From assembly GCF_003258835.1 (NCBI RefSeq), contig NZ_NPEV01000036.1, forward strand, positions 1-57,442: a DNA stretch of 57,442 bases, read 5' to 3'. Source of the DNA: Rhodobium orientis (lineage in GTDB: Bacteria; Pseudomonadota; Alphaproteobacteria; Rhizobiales; Rhodobiaceae). Made by a program: the position numbers and the translations under genes. How positions within the stretch are numbered: the first letter of the stretch is position 1; each line of letters starts with the position of its first letter. The notes under the pieces were generated by a model that had not been told where the DNA came from, searched no databases, and saw nothing but the letters and a program-made list of their open reading frames with translations. This document shows, piece after piece, positions 25,271-35,730 of the stretch.

Positions 25271-26847
25271 TCGGAGCCTCCGAAGACGGAGTCGAGATAG
25301 GCGCTCGGATCGACCATACCGAGCGCGCTCTGGTTGGCAACGGCGAAGACCGGCTCCGGCCAGACGCCGAGCCAGACGATAAGCGCAACGAGGAAGAAGA
25401 CGGGCAGATAGGCGGCAAGCCGCGTCTCATGGGGCACCCGCGCCGTCGGCAGGTGCTCCGCGCCGTCCGGGGTGCCGAGCGGGCCGCCACGCCAGAAGGC
25501 AAACAGCCAGACCCGGCCGACGGCAAGGGTGGTCAGGAACCCGGTCAACAGGATGGCGGCGGCAAGCAGGCCCTCGCCGGCCTTCAGCGAGGCCTCGACC
25601 AGCACCACCTTGGGCCAGAAGCCGGAGAACGGCGGTAGCCCGGAAACGGCAAGGCCGAGCACCAGGAACAGGCCCGCGAGCAGCGGATTGGCCCCGTAAA
25701 GGCCGCCGAGGCCGGCAAGGTCGAAGGCGCCGCCGGTGCGCCGCATGATGCCGGCCAGATAGTAGAGCGCGGTCATCACCAGCATGGAATGGATGGCATA
25801 GAGCAGCGCACCGCCGACCGCGTCCGCGGTTCCAAGCGCCAGGCCGACGAGCATGGAACCGATGCCGGAGACCACGAGATAGCCGAGCATGCGGCGGATA
25901 TCGTTCTGGGCGAGCGCGCCGAGCACACCCGACAGCATGGTACCGATCGCCAGCCAGACAATGATATCGGACATCGCCGCCCGGTTTTCCGGCATCAGCA
26001 TGACGAGGATGCGGATCAGCGAATAGACACCGACCTTGGTCAGGAGGCCTGCAAAGACCGCGCCGACGACGATGCGCGGCGTGTGGTAGGAGGCCGGCAG
26101 CCAGAAATTGATCGGGAACGCCGCCGCCTTCATGGCAAAGGCCAGGAGGAACAGGGCGGCGATGGTACCGATCGGCGCGGCATCGGGCAGCTCGCGCACC
26201 GAGCGCACGATATCGGCCATGTTGAGGGTGCCGAGGACGCCGTAGAGATAGCCGACGGCAACGAGGAACAGCGTCGTCGCGATCAGGTTGAGGAAGGCGT
26301 ATTTGACGGCGCCGTCGAGCTGCGGCCTGGAGGAGCCGAGGATCAGCAGGCCGAAGGACGAGATCAGCGTCACCTCGAACCAGACATAGAGATTGAAGAT
26401 GTCGCCGGTGAGGAAGGCGCCGGAAACGCCGGTCATCAGCAGCATCAGGAGCGGATAGAAGCCGTAGCGCCGGGACAGGGTGCGCACGTCGACAAGGGCA
26501 TAGACCGAGCCCGTCAGCGCGATCACCGCGCCGACCAGCGCCATCAGAGCGCCGAAGGCATCGACCGTGAAGGCGATGCCGAAGGGCGGCAGCCAGTTGC
26601 CCATCACCATGGTGACGGGACCGTTGTTGACGACACGCAGCAGGAGCGCGGCGTCGATGGCGACCAGGAGCGCCATCACGAAGGTGCCGATCCAGGGCTG
26701 CAGGGTGGTCTGCTTACGGGTCATCAGGCAGATGGCGCCGCCGATGATGGTGGTGACCACCGGTGCGATCACCAGCCAGTCGGCGAACGCCACCGGCTGG
26801 GTGAACATGGCATGGGACAGGTCTACGGCGTGGCTTTCGGCGGCCAT
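25267..26847 (-). CDS. mrpD: Mrp cation/proton antiporter subunit D
   Basis: This 526-residue, about 14-helix protein is homologous to respiratory complex I antiporter-like subunits (NuoM/N). The key residues of that family are visible: a Glu in FNLYVWFEVTLISSF and Lys residues in AMKAAAFPINFWLP and AGLLTKVGVYSLIR. It is predicted to be a proton or cation channel of the Mrp complex in the cytoplasmic membrane. It follows mrpC by a single base. Confidence 0.95.
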   Translation of the reverse strand: MAAESHAVDLSHAMFTQPVAFADWLVIAPVVTTIIGGAICLMTRKQTTLQPWIGTFVMALLVAIDAALLLRVVNNGPVTMVMGNWLPPFGIAFTVDAFGALMALVGAVIALTGSVYALVDVRTLSRRYGFYPLLMLLMTGVSGAFLTGDIFNLYVWFEVTLISSFGLLILGSSRPQLDGAVKYAFLNLIATTLFLVAVGYLYGVLGTLNMADIVRSVRELPDAAPIGTIAALFLLAFAMKAAAFPINFWLPASYHTPRIVVGAVFAGLLTKVGVYSLIRILVMLMPENRAAMSDIIVWLAIGTMLSGVLGALAQNDIRRMLGYLVVSGIGSMLVGLALGTADAVGGALLYAIHSMLVMTALYYLAGIMRRTGGAFDLAGLGGLYGANPLLAGLFLVLGLAVSGLPPFSGFWPKVVLVEASLKAGEGLLAAAILLTGFLTTLAVGRVWLFAFWRGGPLGTPDGAEHLPTARVPHETRLAAYLPVFFLVALIVWLGVWPEPVFAVANQSALGMVDPSAYLDSVFGGSE

Positions 26848-26848
26848 G

Positions 26849-27226
26849 TCAGTATCCCATCGGCGGTTCGGGTTCCCGCTCCGGTTCGGCGACGCGCATC
26901 TCGTTCACGTCGTCGGTGCCGAGCGCCTGATAGGCGCGAAAGCCGAGCACGAGCAGGAAGGCGAAGAAGGAAAAGGAAATCACGATCGCCGTCAGGATCA
27001 GCGCCTGCGGCAGAGGATTGGCGGTCGCCATGGTCGGCACCATCTGACCTTCGGCGATGATCGGCGGCACTTCGCGCAAGAGCCGCCCGGCGGTGAAGAT
27101 CAGAAGGTTGACCCCGTTCGACAACAGCGCCACGCCGAGCAGAACCCGGATGATGTGGGTCGACAGCATCAGGTAGAAGCTGGCCGAAAACAGCACCGTG
27201 ATGAGCACGCAGAGAACGGGTTCCAT
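26849..27226 (-). CDS. mrpC: Mrp cation/proton antiporter subunit C
   Basis: This 125-residue, three-helix membrane protein resembles NuoK of complex I. It has the typical SNGVNLLIFTAG segment and an ALILTAIVISFSFFAFLLVL helix. The start at 27226 overlaps the mrpB stop by one base. The C-terminal tail is acidic and proline-rich (EPEREPEPPMGY). Confidence 0.94.
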   Translation of the reverse strand: MEPVLCVLITVLFSASFYLMLSTHIIRVLLGVALLSNGVNLLIFTAGRLLREVPPIIAEGQMVPTMATANPLPQALILTAIVISFSFFAFLLVLGFRAYQALGTDDVNEMRVAEPEREPEPPMGY

Positions 27227-27645
27227 CAATCGAACTCCCGTTCTTCCAGGGCGAGCGCGATCGAGGTGATGGCGCCGACGACGACGAAGTAGACGCCGAT
27301 GTCGAACAGCATCGGCGTCGACAGGTCGACCTTGACCTCGAACACCTCGATGGCCGTCCACATGCCGGTGAGGAATGGCACGCCCTTGAGCATGGACGGC
27401 AGGCCGGCGACGGCGGCGATGAAGAGGCCGAAGCCGGCAATGCCCATGGGATGGAAGTAGATCGCCCGGCGCACCGGCGCGACGCCGGAGGCGATGCCGT
27501 AGATGGCAAAGGCGGAAGCCGCGATGAGGCCGCCGATGAAGCCGCCACCCGGCTCGTTGTGACCGCGCAGCAGCACGAAGATCGAGAACAGCACCATGAT
27601 CGCCGCCAGGAACGGCGCGATCGTGCGAAAGATAACGGTCCTCAC
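27226..27645 (-). CDS. mrpB: Mrp cation/proton antiporter subunit B
   Basis: This 139-residue membrane protein has the signature [20 protein letters not shown], which identifies MnhB. I chose the GTG at 27645 because it overlaps the mrpA stop (GTGA) and gives a start [12 protein letters not shown] like other MnhB proteins; the frame could open six codons earlier. The protein is separate here, although the C-terminal part of mrpA contains a related region. Confidence 0.92.
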   Translation of the reverse strand: MRTVIFRTIAPFLAAIMVLFSIFVLLRGHNEPGGGFIGGLIAASAFAIYGIASGVAPVRRAIYFHPMGIAGFGLFIAAVAGLPSMLKGVPFLTGMWTAIEVFEVKVDLSTPMLFDIGVYFVVVGAITSIALALEEREFD

Positions 27646-30053
27646 GACACGTCCCCTCCCCATCTCTCGCCGCTATAGGTGCGGGCGATGCGCACCTCCC
27701 GCTTGGTGCCGTCATACTGCTCGACCTTGCGGGTGCGGATGCGGATCAACGCCAGGATAGCAAGGCCCGTGGTCATGACGACGGCGATCTCGCCGAGCGT
27801 ATCAAGACCGCGGAAGTCGACGATGATGACGTTGACGATGTTGCGGCCGTGGGCGATGGCCCGGCTGTTGGCGGTGAAGAACTCCGACAGGCGCGCGTCG
27901 AACGGCCATTGGGTGACCGACAGCAGCAAGAGGCCGAGGCCGACGCCGACGGCAACGGCGACCGTGCCGTCGCGGATCATCGCCGGCAGCGGCCGGTGGC
28001 CGTGATTGCCGAGGTCGAGGCGGGTCATGACGAGGGCGAGAATGACGACCGACAGCGTCTCCACCATGAACTGCGTGAAGGACAGGTCCGGCGCGCCGAA
28101 CAGCATGAAGATCAGCGCCACGGCAAAGCCCTGGATGCCCAGCGAGACGATGGCGTTGAGGCGGGTGCTGGCGATCAGCACGGCACCGACACCGAGGACG
28201 GCGATGGCGATGATCGCCCATTCGTAGAAGTTGGAGCCGGACAAGGCCGGCCATTCCGGCCATTCCGGCATCTCGCCATAGGCAAAGAGCGGCACGAACA
28301 GGGCGAGCGCGGTAAACAGGAAGACGACGAGCATGTAGGTCTGCATGCGACCCGGCTGGATCACCCGCGTGATCACGATGGCCATGCGGATGATCAGGCG
28401 CACGACCTGGTCGAAGCCGCGGTCCGGGCCCCAGCCGATCGCCCTCAGGACGCCGGCGACGATGCCGCGGGCGGTATCGAGCATCAGGAAGACGGCGATG
28501 CCGAGGGCGACGGTGACCATGGACAGGACAACCGGCGCGCCGAAATGGGCCGGGATCAGGTGCAGCTCGACCTCGGCCGTGCCGCCGGAAATGGCCGCCG
28601 CCATCGGCCCGATGAGGTATTCGCCGGTGGTGTGGGCGAAAAGCGCGGTGCCAAGGCCGATCAGCGAAAGCGTGAGCGGGCCGAGCCAGAGCGAAGCCGG
28701 GCCCTCATGGGCGTGTTTCGGCGTTTCCACCTTCTCGCCCGTGAATGGCTTTAAGGCGACGGCGGCGGCGATCACCAGCATCAGGGCGTTGCCGGCGACC
28801 GCGGTTGCGGTGACGGCCCAGTTGTCGGTGGTGGCGCCGAAGGTACCGTCATAGAGCACTTCCTTGGCGATGAAGCCGATGAAGGGCGGCAGGCCGGACA
28901 TGGACAGCCCGGCAAGGGCGGCGGCGAAGAACGTTATCGGCATCGCCCGGCCGAGGCCGCCGAGCCGGGTGATGTCGCGGGTGCCGGCCTCGTGGTCGAT
29001 GGTGCCGGCGACCATGAACAGGCCGCCCTTGAAGAGCGAATGGGCAAAGAGATAGAGCACCGCGCCGGTGATGGCGGCATCGATGCTGGTGCCGGTTAGC
29101 ATGACGAGGAGACCGAGCGATGCGACCGTCGTATAGGCCAGCATCAGCTTCAGGTCGGTCTGGCGCACGGCCAGCAACGTGCCGGCAATCAGCGTCACGC
29201 CGCCGAAGATCGGCAGCACGGTGGTCCACAGCTCGGTGCCGCCGAGGGAGGGATGCATGCGCATCAGCAGATAGACGCCCGCCTTCACCATGGTCGCGGA
29301 GTGCAGGTAGGCGGAGACCGGCGTCGGCGCTTCCATGGCGTTCGGCAACCAAAAATGCATCGGGAACTGGGCCGACTTGGTGAAGGCGCCGCCGAGCACC
29401 AGGATGAAGATCGGCAGGTAGAGCGCGCTGTCGCGCAGGATATCGCCTGAGGCGTTCAGCACCGACATCTCGGTAATGCCGGTGGTGGAGGAAATCAGCA
29501 GGAACGCGGCCAAGAGCGACAGGCCGCCGGCGCCGGTCACCAGCAGCGCCTGCAGGGCGGCGCGGCGCGAGGCCTCGCGGTTGTTGTCGAAGCCGATCAG
29601 CAGGAACGACGTGATCGACGTCAGTTCCCAATAGATGAACAGCGTGATGAGGTTGTCGGCGAGGACGACGCCGAGCATCGAGCCCATGAACAACAGCATG
29701 AAGGCGAGGAATCGACCGAGATAGCGGTGGCCCTTCAGATATCCGCCGGAATAGATGACGATGAAGACGCCAATGCCGGAGACCAGCATGGCGAACAGCG
29801 ACGACAGGCCGTCGAGGTAGTAGGAAAGCTTGATGCCGTAGCTCGGCACCCAGTCATAGGCGACGACCGTGTTGCCGCCGTGGGCGACCTCGCCGATATG
29901 GGAGGCGATCAGCGCGAAGATGCCAAGCGGCACCAGCGCCAGCAACCAGCCGGCCCGGTGGCCGAGAACACGCGTCACGAATGGGGCCACCGCCGCCGCC
30001 GCAAACGGCGATAGGACTGCCAGAAGAAACAGGTCGTGTTCACTCAGTCCCAT
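27642..30053 (-). CDS. mrpA: Mrp cation/proton antiporter subunit A
   Basis: This 803-residue protein, the first gene of the operon, has an N-terminal NuoL-like half with about 16 helices and a C-terminal extension related to MnhB/NuoJ. Functional residues visible are the Glu in [14 protein letters not shown] and the Lys residues in [16 protein letters not shown] and [14 protein letters not shown], expected for proton translocation. The length is normal for MrpA (about 800). The ATG at 30053 ([12 protein letters not shown]) was chosen over an upstream one that lies outside the conserved region. All seven genes A-G are present without gaps, so the complex should be functional in Na+/H+ exchange and alkaline or salt tolerance. 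Confidence 0.95.
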   Translation of the reverse strand: MGLSEHDLFLLAVLSPFAAAAVAPFVTRVLGHRAGWLLALVPLGIFALIASHIGEVAHGGNTVVAYDWVPSYGIKLSYYLDGLSSLFAMLVSGIGVFIVIYSGGYLKGHRYLGRFLAFMLLFMGSMLGVVLADNLITLFIYWELTSITSFLLIGFDNNREASRRAALQALLVTGAGGLSLLAAFLLISSTTGITEMSVLNASGDILRDSALYLPIFILVLGGAFTKSAQFPMHFWLPNAMEAPTPVSAYLHSATMVKAGVYLLMRMHPSLGGTELWTTVLPIFGGVTLIAGTLLAVRQTDLKLMLAYTTVASLGLLVMLTGTSIDAAITGAVLYLFAHSLFKGGLFMVAGTIDHEAGTRDITRLGGLGRAMPITFFAAALAGLSMSGLPPFIGFIAKEVLYDGTFGATTDNWAVTATAVAGNALMLVIAAAVALKPFTGEKVETPKHAHEGPASLWLGPLTLSLIGLGTALFAHTTGEYLIGPMAAAISGGTAEVELHLIPAHFGAPVVLSMVTVALGIAVFLMLDTARGIVAGVLRAIGWGPDRGFDQVVRLIIRMAIVITRVIQPGRMQTYMLVVFLFTALALFVPLFAYGEMPEWPEWPALSGSNFYEWAIIAIAVLGVGAVLIASTRLNAIVSLGIQGFAVALIFMLFGAPDLSFTQFMVETLSVVILALVMTRLDLGNHGHRPLPAMIRDGTVAVAVGVGLGLLLLSVTQWPFDARLSEFFTANSRAIAHGRNIVNVIIVDFRGLDTLGEIAVVMTTGLAILALIRIRTRKVEQYDGTKREVRIARTYSGERWGGDVS

Positions 30054-30286
30054 GCGCGATCCCGGAAACGGCCCGAAGGAGGAAGAACGAATAGCGGCGA
30101 AAACGCTGCCGATTCGCGAGGGGCGAATATCTGTGACATATCTTGCGATTAGGTGAAGGGCAAGGCACACGATCTGCCGATTGGCGGTTGTTCAGCCGAA
30201 TCTTCAACGTATACGCGGCCGGTTGCTGCAACGCAGCTTCGACCCTATTTCAGAAAGCGTCCAAGCAGCCGAACGAGGTTCCCTCC

Positions 30287-30709
30287 ATGAGCACCGCATC
30301 CGCACCGCCCAAGGTCACGAAATCCGACGCCGACTGGAAGGCGGAACTCAGCCCGGAAGAATACCGCGTCACCCGCAAGCACGGCACCGAACGGGCCTTC
30401 AGCCACCCCTATCACGACGAAAAGCGCGACGGCGTCTATGCCTGTGTGTGCTGCGGCGCACCACTGTTTTCCTCTGAGACGAAATACGATTCCGGCACCG
30501 GCTGGCCGAGCTTTTTTGCGCCGGTCGCCGACGGCGCCGTCAGCGAGCACGAAGACCGTGCCCTGTTCATGCGCCGCACCGAGGTGCGCTGCGCCAGTTG
30601 CGATGCCCATCTCGGACACGTCTTTCCCGACGGGCCGGAGCCGACCGGCCAGCGCTACTGCATGAACGGCACGGCCCTGAAGCTCGACACGGGGGACGCG
30701 GAGGAGTAG
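30287..30709 (+). CDS. msrB: Peptide-methionine (R)-S-oxide reductase MsrB
   Basis: This 140-residue enzyme reduces the R form of methionine sulfoxide in proteins. Two zinc-binding C-x2-C pairs (CVCCGAPLF and [12 protein letters not shown]) are present, with the conserved [10 protein letters not shown]. The C-terminal [11 protein letters not shown] contains the catalytic cysteine. It is divergent from the Mrp operon and separated from it by about 230 bases, which hold both promoters. The ATG at 30287 gives the standard length. Confidence 0.96.
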   Translation: MSTASAPPKVTKSDADWKAELSPEEYRVTRKHGTERAFSHPYHDEKRDGVYACVCCGAPLFSSETKYDSGTGWPSFFAPVADGAVSEHEDRALFMRRTEVRCASCDAHLGHVFPDGPEPTGQRYCMNGTALKLDTGDAEE

Positions 30710-30773
30710 ATCGCCTGAGGCCTTCGTGGCCGAACCCTCCCGTCCCTCGCTCCAACACATCCAGGTCCCTCCC

Positions 30774-32849
30774 ATGCAGCCGCCCATTGCCGAAAAGCGT
30801 CCCGTCACGACGACCGTCCACGACGTTGCCCTCACCGACGACTATGGCTGGCTGCGGGCCGACAACTGGCAGGACGTGATGCGCGATCCGTCGGTGCTGG
30901 CCGGCGACATCCGCGCCTATCTGGAGGCGGAAAACGCCTATACGGCCGAAATGATGGCCGACACGGAGGCGCTGCAGAAGACGCTCTTTGCCGAGATGAA
31001 GGGGCGCATCAAAGAGGACGATTCCTCCGTGCCGGCGCCGGACGGACCGTTTGCCTATGCGGTGAAATATGTCGAGGCGGCCGAGCACCCGATCTATGTG
31101 CGCACGCCCCGGGACGGCGGTGCCGAGACGACGCTGCTCGACGGCAACAGGGAGGCGGAAGGCGCCGCCTATTTCCACCTCGGCGGTGTCAGCCACAGCC
31201 CGGACCACAAGCTTCTCGCCTGGGCGTTCGACGGCAACGGCTCGGAATATTACACCCTGAAGGTCCGGACGGCCGAGACGGGAACCGACCTTGCCGACGT
31301 CATGGAAGATACCGGCGGCTCGGCGGTCTGGGCCAATGACGGCAGGACCCTCTTCTACATCCGGCTGGACGCCAACCACCGGCCGAGCAAGGTGTTCCGC
31401 CATGTGGTCGGCACCGATCCGGCAGACGATGTCCTCGTTTACGAGGAAAAGGATACTGGCTTCTACATGGATCTGGAAAAGACCCAGTCGGACCGCTTCA
31501 TCGTCATCAACGCCAGCGACCACCAGACCTCGGAGATCCGGCTGATCGATGCCGATCGCCCCGAAAGCGCTCCGGTGATGGTGGCGGCCCGCGAGGTCGA
31601 CCACGAATACAACCTCGACCATGGCGGCGACACGCTTTTCATCCTGACCAATTGCGACGGCGCGGAGGACTTCAAGATCGTCACCGCCCCGGTCACCGCC
31701 CCGGGCCGGGAAAACTGGCAGGACCTCGTGCCCTATGAGGAAGGCCGGCTGATCCTGTCGGTGACGCCCTACAAGGGCCATCTGGTCCGCCTTGAACGCG
31801 CCAACGGCCTGCCGCGCATCATCATCCGCCGGCTTTCGGACGGGGCGGAACACGAGATCGCGTTCGACGAAGAGGCCTATTCGCTGGGGCTCGCCGGCAG
31901 CTTCGAATTCGACACGACCAGCCTCCGATTCTCCTATTCGTCGATGACGACGCCGTCGCGGGTCTACGACTACGACATGGAAAGCCGCGAGCGGACGCTT
32001 CGCAAGGAGCAGGAAGTGCCGAGCGGCCACGACCCGGACGCCTATGTCACGCGCCGGCTGATGGCGCCGGCGAGCGACGGCGAGACCGTGCCGGTCACCC
32101 TCCTTTATCGCAAGGACACGCCGCTCGACGGCTCGCCCCCGTGCCTGCTCTACGGCTACGGCTCCTACGGCATCTCGATCCCAGCCTCCTTCAGCACGAC
32201 TGCCCTGTCGCTGGTCGACCGCGGCTTCGTCTATGCCATCGCCCATATCCGCGGCGGCAAGGACAAGGGCTATCGCTGGTACAGGCTCGGCCGGCGCGAG
32301 CACAAGACCAACACCTTCACCGACTACATCGCGGCCGGAAGGTTCCTCGTTGCCGAAAAGATCACCTCGAAGGGCAAAATCGTCGGCCATGGCGGCTCGG
32401 CCGGCGGGCTCCTGATGGGCGCGGTGACGAACATGGCACCCGACCTCTTTGCCGGTATCCTTGCCGAGGTGCCCTTCGTCGACGTCCTCAACACCATCCT
32501 CGACGACACCCTGCCGCTGACGCCGCCGGAATGGCCGGAATGGGGCGATCCGATCCGCGACAAGAAGGCGTTCGAGACGATCCGATCCTACAGCCCCTAC
32601 GACAATGTGGAGGCCAAGGCCTATCCGCCGATCCTTGCCGTCGGCGGTCTCACCGACCCGCGGGTCACCTATTGGGAGCCGGCGAAGTGGGTAGCGCGGC
32701 TGCGCGCAACCAAGACCGACGGCAACCTCCTCCTCCTCAAGACCAACATGGAGGCCGGCCATGGCGGCGCCAGCGGGCGCTTTGCCCGGCTGGAAGAGGT
32801 CGCCCTCAACTACGCCTTCGCGCTGAAGGTCACCGGCAAGATAGATTAG
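30774..32849 (+). CDS. ptrB: S9 family serine peptidase (oligopeptidase B)
   Basis: This 691-residue enzyme has an N-terminal seven-bladed propeller followed by an alpha/beta hydrolase domain. The triad is Ser542 in GHGGSAGGLLMG, Asp628 in GGLTDPRV and His663 in EAGHGGASGRF. The family cleaves short peptides after basic residues. No signal peptide is present, so it should be cytoplasmic. The ATG at 30774 matches the family start (PPIAEKRP); a GTG at 30726 would add 16 poorly conserved residues. It follows msrB by about 65 bases and may be co-expressed. Confidence 0.93.
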   Translation: MQPPIAEKRPVTTTVHDVALTDDYGWLRADNWQDVMRDPSVLAGDIRAYLEAENAYTAEMMADTEALQKTLFAEMKGRIKEDDSSVPAPDGPFAYAVKYVEAAEHPIYVRTPRDGGAETTLLDGNREAEGAAYFHLGGVSHSPDHKLLAWAFDGNGSEYYTLKVRTAETGTDLADVMEDTGGSAVWANDGRTLFYIRLDANHRPSKVFRHVVGTDPADDVLVYEEKDTGFYMDLEKTQSDRFIVINASDHQTSEIRLIDADRPESAPVMVAAREVDHEYNLDHGGDTLFILTNCDGAEDFKIVTAPVTAPGRENWQDLVPYEEGRLILSVTPYKGHLVRLERANGLPRIIIRRLSDGAEHEIAFDEEAYSLGLAGSFEFDTTSLRFSYSSMTTPSRVYDYDMESRERTLRKEQEVPSGHDPDAYVTRRLMAPASDGETVPVTLLYRKDTPLDGSPPCLLYGYGSYGISIPASFSTTALSLVDRGFVYAIAHIRGGKDKGYRWYRLGRREHKTNTFTDYIAAGRFLVAEKITSKGKIVGHGGSAGGLLMGAVTNMAPDLFAGILAEVPFVDVLNTILDDTLPLTPPEWPEWGDPIRDKKAFETIRSYSPYDNVEAKAYPPILAVGGLTDPRVTYWEPAKWVARLRATKTDGNLLLLKTNMEAGHGGASGRFARLEEVALNYAFALKVTGKID

Positions 32850-32933
32850 CACCTGCTTGACCACGGCGGAAAACCGCCTATCCTGCCACTCCGGAAGGCG
32901 TCTAAAGAACGCCGGCACCGGGGGGCGGGGCTC

Positions 32934-33344
32934 TTGTTTCAGCGACACGGCCGCATTCTGAAGCGCAGGCGCCTGTCGGCGTGGCTCGCCCTGTGGGCGA
33001 TGCTGCTGCAGGCCGCCTTTGCGGCGGAGCACGCCTCGGCCATGGCCGTTGCGGCTGCCATCGGCGGACCGGACGGAACGCCCCTCGGCTTCCTGCAGAT
33101 CTGCACCGCGGACGGCATCGTCACGCTCGGCGCCGACGGCAAGCCGGTACCGCGCAGCAATGACGGCGCGTCCTGCCTTTTGTGCGGCACCGCCGCAGTC
33201 GGAGGCGCCGTCGCGGCCGCCGCTCCCGTCCTCGATAGCCCGGCAACGGTCGTCGTCGCTGCCGTCGTTCCAGAAGTGTCCGACTTCCGGCTGGCGACGC
33301 CTTGGCGGCGCGCCGGCACCACCCGCGGCCCTCCCCTCGCCTGA
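32934..33344 (+). CDS. DUF2946-like exported protein
   Basis: This 136-residue protein starts at a TTG preceded by a G-rich Shine-Dalgarno. It has a basic start and a hydrophobic segment (LSAWLALWAMLLQAAFAAEHASA) like a signal peptide, then CTADG and a CLLCG motif that resemble DUF2946 proteins, often found near copper or other metal genes. The following gene is a metal-type binding protein, so a metal-related role is plausible but not shown. The family assignment is tentative. Confidence 0.68.
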   Translation: MFQRHGRILKRRRLSAWLALWAMLLQAAFAAEHASAMAVAAAIGGPDGTPLGFLQICTADGIVTLGADGKPVPRSNDGASCLLCGTAAVGGAVAAAAPVLDSPATVVVAAVVPEVSDFRLATPWRRAGTTRGPPLA

Positions 33345-33424
33345 CACGGCTTTTTCCAGAACAACGAACCGCAGCCCTTGCGCCATCGCGCCCGAGGGAA
33401 CCCGTGTCATATGAGGATATTTCC

Positions 33425-34195
33425 ATGCACCGCCTGTTCTCGACCGGCCGCCCCCTGGCCGCCTTCCTTCTCACCCTCTTTTCCGGTTTCGGCATCGCCG
33501 AGGCCGGCGAGAAGGTCGTCGTCTCCACCCCGCCGCTCCATTCGCTCGTCGCAACGCTGCTGGAAGGCGTCGACAGCCCCGGCCTCTTATTCGCCTCGCG
33601 CAAGGACCTTGCCGCGCCCGTTCCGTCCGCTGACGCCATGGCCGCCATCGACGGGGCCGAGATGGTGGTCTGGGCCGGACGGGAATACGAGACCGCGCTT
33701 GCCGGCCTCAGGACCCTCGATCCGTCCGTCAGCCTGAAGAGCCTGACGCTGGGGGCGACGACACCGTTGATGAGCATTTCGCTGCCGGACAATGCCGACC
33801 GGCCGAGCGGGCGCCACGACATGCGCTTCTGGCTCGACCCGCGCCTTGCCAGGACCGCCGTCGGCCGCATCGCCTCCAATCTGGTGCGCGTCTATCCGGA
33901 CGACGCGAACCGCATCCTCGATAACGAGATCCTGCTGAAAGAACGGCTGAAGGAACTGGAGGCTTCCATGCGCTCGGCGCTGGGCTCGCCGGAGGGCGTG
34001 CCGCTGCACGTACCCGCCTCCGACGTTCTCTACCTCACCTGGCGATTCAACCTCGCCGCGCCGAACTGTCCGGCGGCAGCAAAAAAGGTCGAGGCGTTCG
34101 GCGAGGCCGCCGGTCCGGGCCTTTATTTCCGGATGATGGCGGCGGTGCTTGCCGACCTGAAGGCCTGCCAGCCCTCGCATGAACCGGCAAGCTGA
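33425..34195 (+). CDS. ZnuA-like metal-binding periplasmic protein (orphan)
   Basis: This 256-residue protein has a signal peptide (cleavage probably after AEA near residue 27) and the fold cues of the ZnuA/TroA cluster: STPPLHSLVATLLEGV with His39, SADAMAAIDGAEMVVWAGREYE, DMRFWLDPRLAR with His131, and a possible third ligand, His194, in VPLHVPAS. No His-rich loop of the usual zinc type is seen. No ABC permease or ATPase gene is adjacent, so it must either serve transporter genes elsewhere or act as a metal buffer. It follows the DUF2946-like gene by 80 bases. Confidence 0.8.
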   Translation: MHRLFSTGRPLAAFLLTLFSGFGIAEAGEKVVVSTPPLHSLVATLLEGVDSPGLLFASRKDLAAPVPSADAMAAIDGAEMVVWAGREYETALAGLRTLDPSVSLKSLTLGATTPLMSISLPDNADRPSGRHDMRFWLDPRLARTAVGRIASNLVRVYPDDANRILDNEILLKERLKELEASMRSALGSPEGVPLHVPASDVLYLTWRFNLAAPNCPAAAKKVEAFGEAAGPGLYFRMMAAVLADLKACQPSHEPAS

Positions 34196-34295
34196 GCCGC
34201 AGAACCGGTCGGCGCCTCGCCACCGTCTCGTAACTTTCCGGGAGATGCGCTAGCTTTTTGATTCTGACGCCAGCGCATCATCCCCGGAGGGCCGA

Positions 34296-35711
34296 TTGGA
34301 AGGTCACGTCGCCGAACTCACAGGTATCGCCATCGTTCTTGCGGTTTCGACGATCGTCGGGATCATCTTCCTCTACCTGAAGCAGCCGCCCATCGTCGGC
34401 TATATCCTCGGCGGCGTCGTCCTCGGCCCGACCGGGCTCGGTCTCGTCCGGGCGACGGAATCGGTGCTGGTGCTTGCCGAGCTGGGCGTCGTGCTGCTGC
34501 TCTTCCTGATCGGCATGGAACTGAGCCTCAGGGCCTTCATGCTGGTGCTGCGACCGGCCGTCCTCACCGTCATCGGCCAGATCGCGGTCTCGCTCGGCAT
34601 CACCTTCGGCTTCGGCGCGGTGTTCGACTGGCCGCTGCAGCAGAGCCTCCTGCTCGGCTTCATCGTCTCGATCTCCTCGACCGCGGTCACCATCACCATG
34701 CTGGAATCCTTCGGCGAGATGCGGTCGATGACCGGGCGCATCACCGTCGGCGTGCTGATCGCCCAGGACATCGCCGTGGTGCCGATGATCATCCTGATCG
34801 GCTCCATGGGCGGCGGGGCGGAGACCAATTTCGGCTGGGTGGCGGCGAAGCTGGCATTGGCGCTCGGCGTCCTGGTGCTGGTGCTGCGCTTCCTGTCGCG
34901 GCGCAAGAAAATCACCCTGCCCTTTTCCAAGGCGGTGCAGGGGCGCAGCGACGTGGTGGCGGTCGCCGCAATCGCGCTGTGCTTTGCCGCCGGCGCGATC
35001 TCGGCCCTGTTCGGCATGTCGGCGGCGTTCGGCGCCTTCGTTGCCGGGCTGCTGGTGGCCAACTCGACCCTGCGCTCAGAAGCGATCGCCGTCACCCATC
35101 CGATCCAGAGCGTTCTGGTGGTGGTGTTCTTCCTGTCGATCGGGCTCCTGATCGACCTCAACTATGTCTGGGCCAATCTGTGGCCGATCCTTTTGTTCGT
35201 CCTCGGCATCCTGACCGCCAAGTCCCTTGTCAACGTCCTGCTGCTGCATGCCGTGGGTGAGCCATGGGAGCGCGCCTTTCCGGCCGGGCTGATGATGGCG
35301 CAGATCGGCGAGTTCTCATTTGTCCTCGCCGCCATCGGCGCCTCGAGCGGAGTCATCAACGTGGACGGCTACCGGTTCTCCGTCACGGTGATCGCGTTGT
35401 CGCTGCTCGTCAGTCCGCTCTGGATGTCGATCGTGCGCCACTTCCTGGAGGTCGCGAAGGACGGGATCACCGATTTCCGCACCGCGCTCGGCGAGACCTA
35501 TCAGGCGGAAATGGTCGATCTCGGCCGCGGCGCGACGGCCCTGAAGCGGCGCTGGCTGCGCCTTCGGATCGCGGAACGGCGGCGCCGGCGCGCCATGGGC
35601 AAGGCCTGGCGGCTCAACCGCGAACGCCGGCGGGCATCGAAAAAAGCGCAAAAAATGGCAAAAGTCGAAGAGCGCTTTCGCAAGCTCTCCGACTTCCAGG
35701 ATACCGCGTGA
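34296..35711 (+). CDS. CPA2-family cation:proton antiporter
   Basis: This 471-residue membrane protein of the KefB/monovalent cation:proton antiporter-2 type has about 12 helices. Family cues are YLKQPPIVGYILGGVVLGP, LLLFLIGMELS, the SISSTAVTITMLESFGEM loop, and GVLIAQDIAVVPMI, where the Asp is the usual ion-binding residue. The TTG at 34296 has GGAGG five bases upstream. The tail after residue about 395 lacks the TrkA-N/RCK domain of KefB; it is instead a short, very basic segment (RRRRRAMGKAWRLNRERRR) followed by a Lys-rich helix. Regulation is therefore likely to differ from KefB. Confidence 0.9.
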   Translation: MEGHVAELTGIAIVLAVSTIVGIIFLYLKQPPIVGYILGGVVLGPTGLGLVRATESVLVLAELGVVLLLFLIGMELSLRAFMLVLRPAVLTVIGQIAVSLGITFGFGAVFDWPLQQSLLLGFIVSISSTAVTITMLESFGEMRSMTGRITVGVLIAQDIAVVPMIILIGSMGGGAETNFGWVAAKLALALGVLVLVLRFLSRRKKITLPFSKAVQGRSDVVAVAAIALCFAAGAISALFGMSAAFGAFVAGLLVANSTLRSEAIAVTHPIQSVLVVVFFLSIGLLIDLNYVWANLWPILLFVLGILTAKSLVNVLLLHAVGEPWERAFPAGLMMAQIGEFSFVLAAIGASSGVINVDGYRFSVTVIALSLLVSPLWMSIVRHFLEVAKDGITDFRTALGETYQAEMVDLGRGATALKRRWLRLRIAERRRRRAMGKAWRLNRERRRASKKAQKMAKVEERFRKLSDFQDTA

Positions 35712-35730
35712 CCGGCATTTGCCGAGAAAA

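Noticed and set aside
30567-33410. 947-codon minus-strand open frame opposite the oligopeptidase gene
   Set aside because: It is antisense to a gene with an intact catalytic triad. The translated product is Arg/Gly/Val-rich without domains, as expected for a shadow frame.
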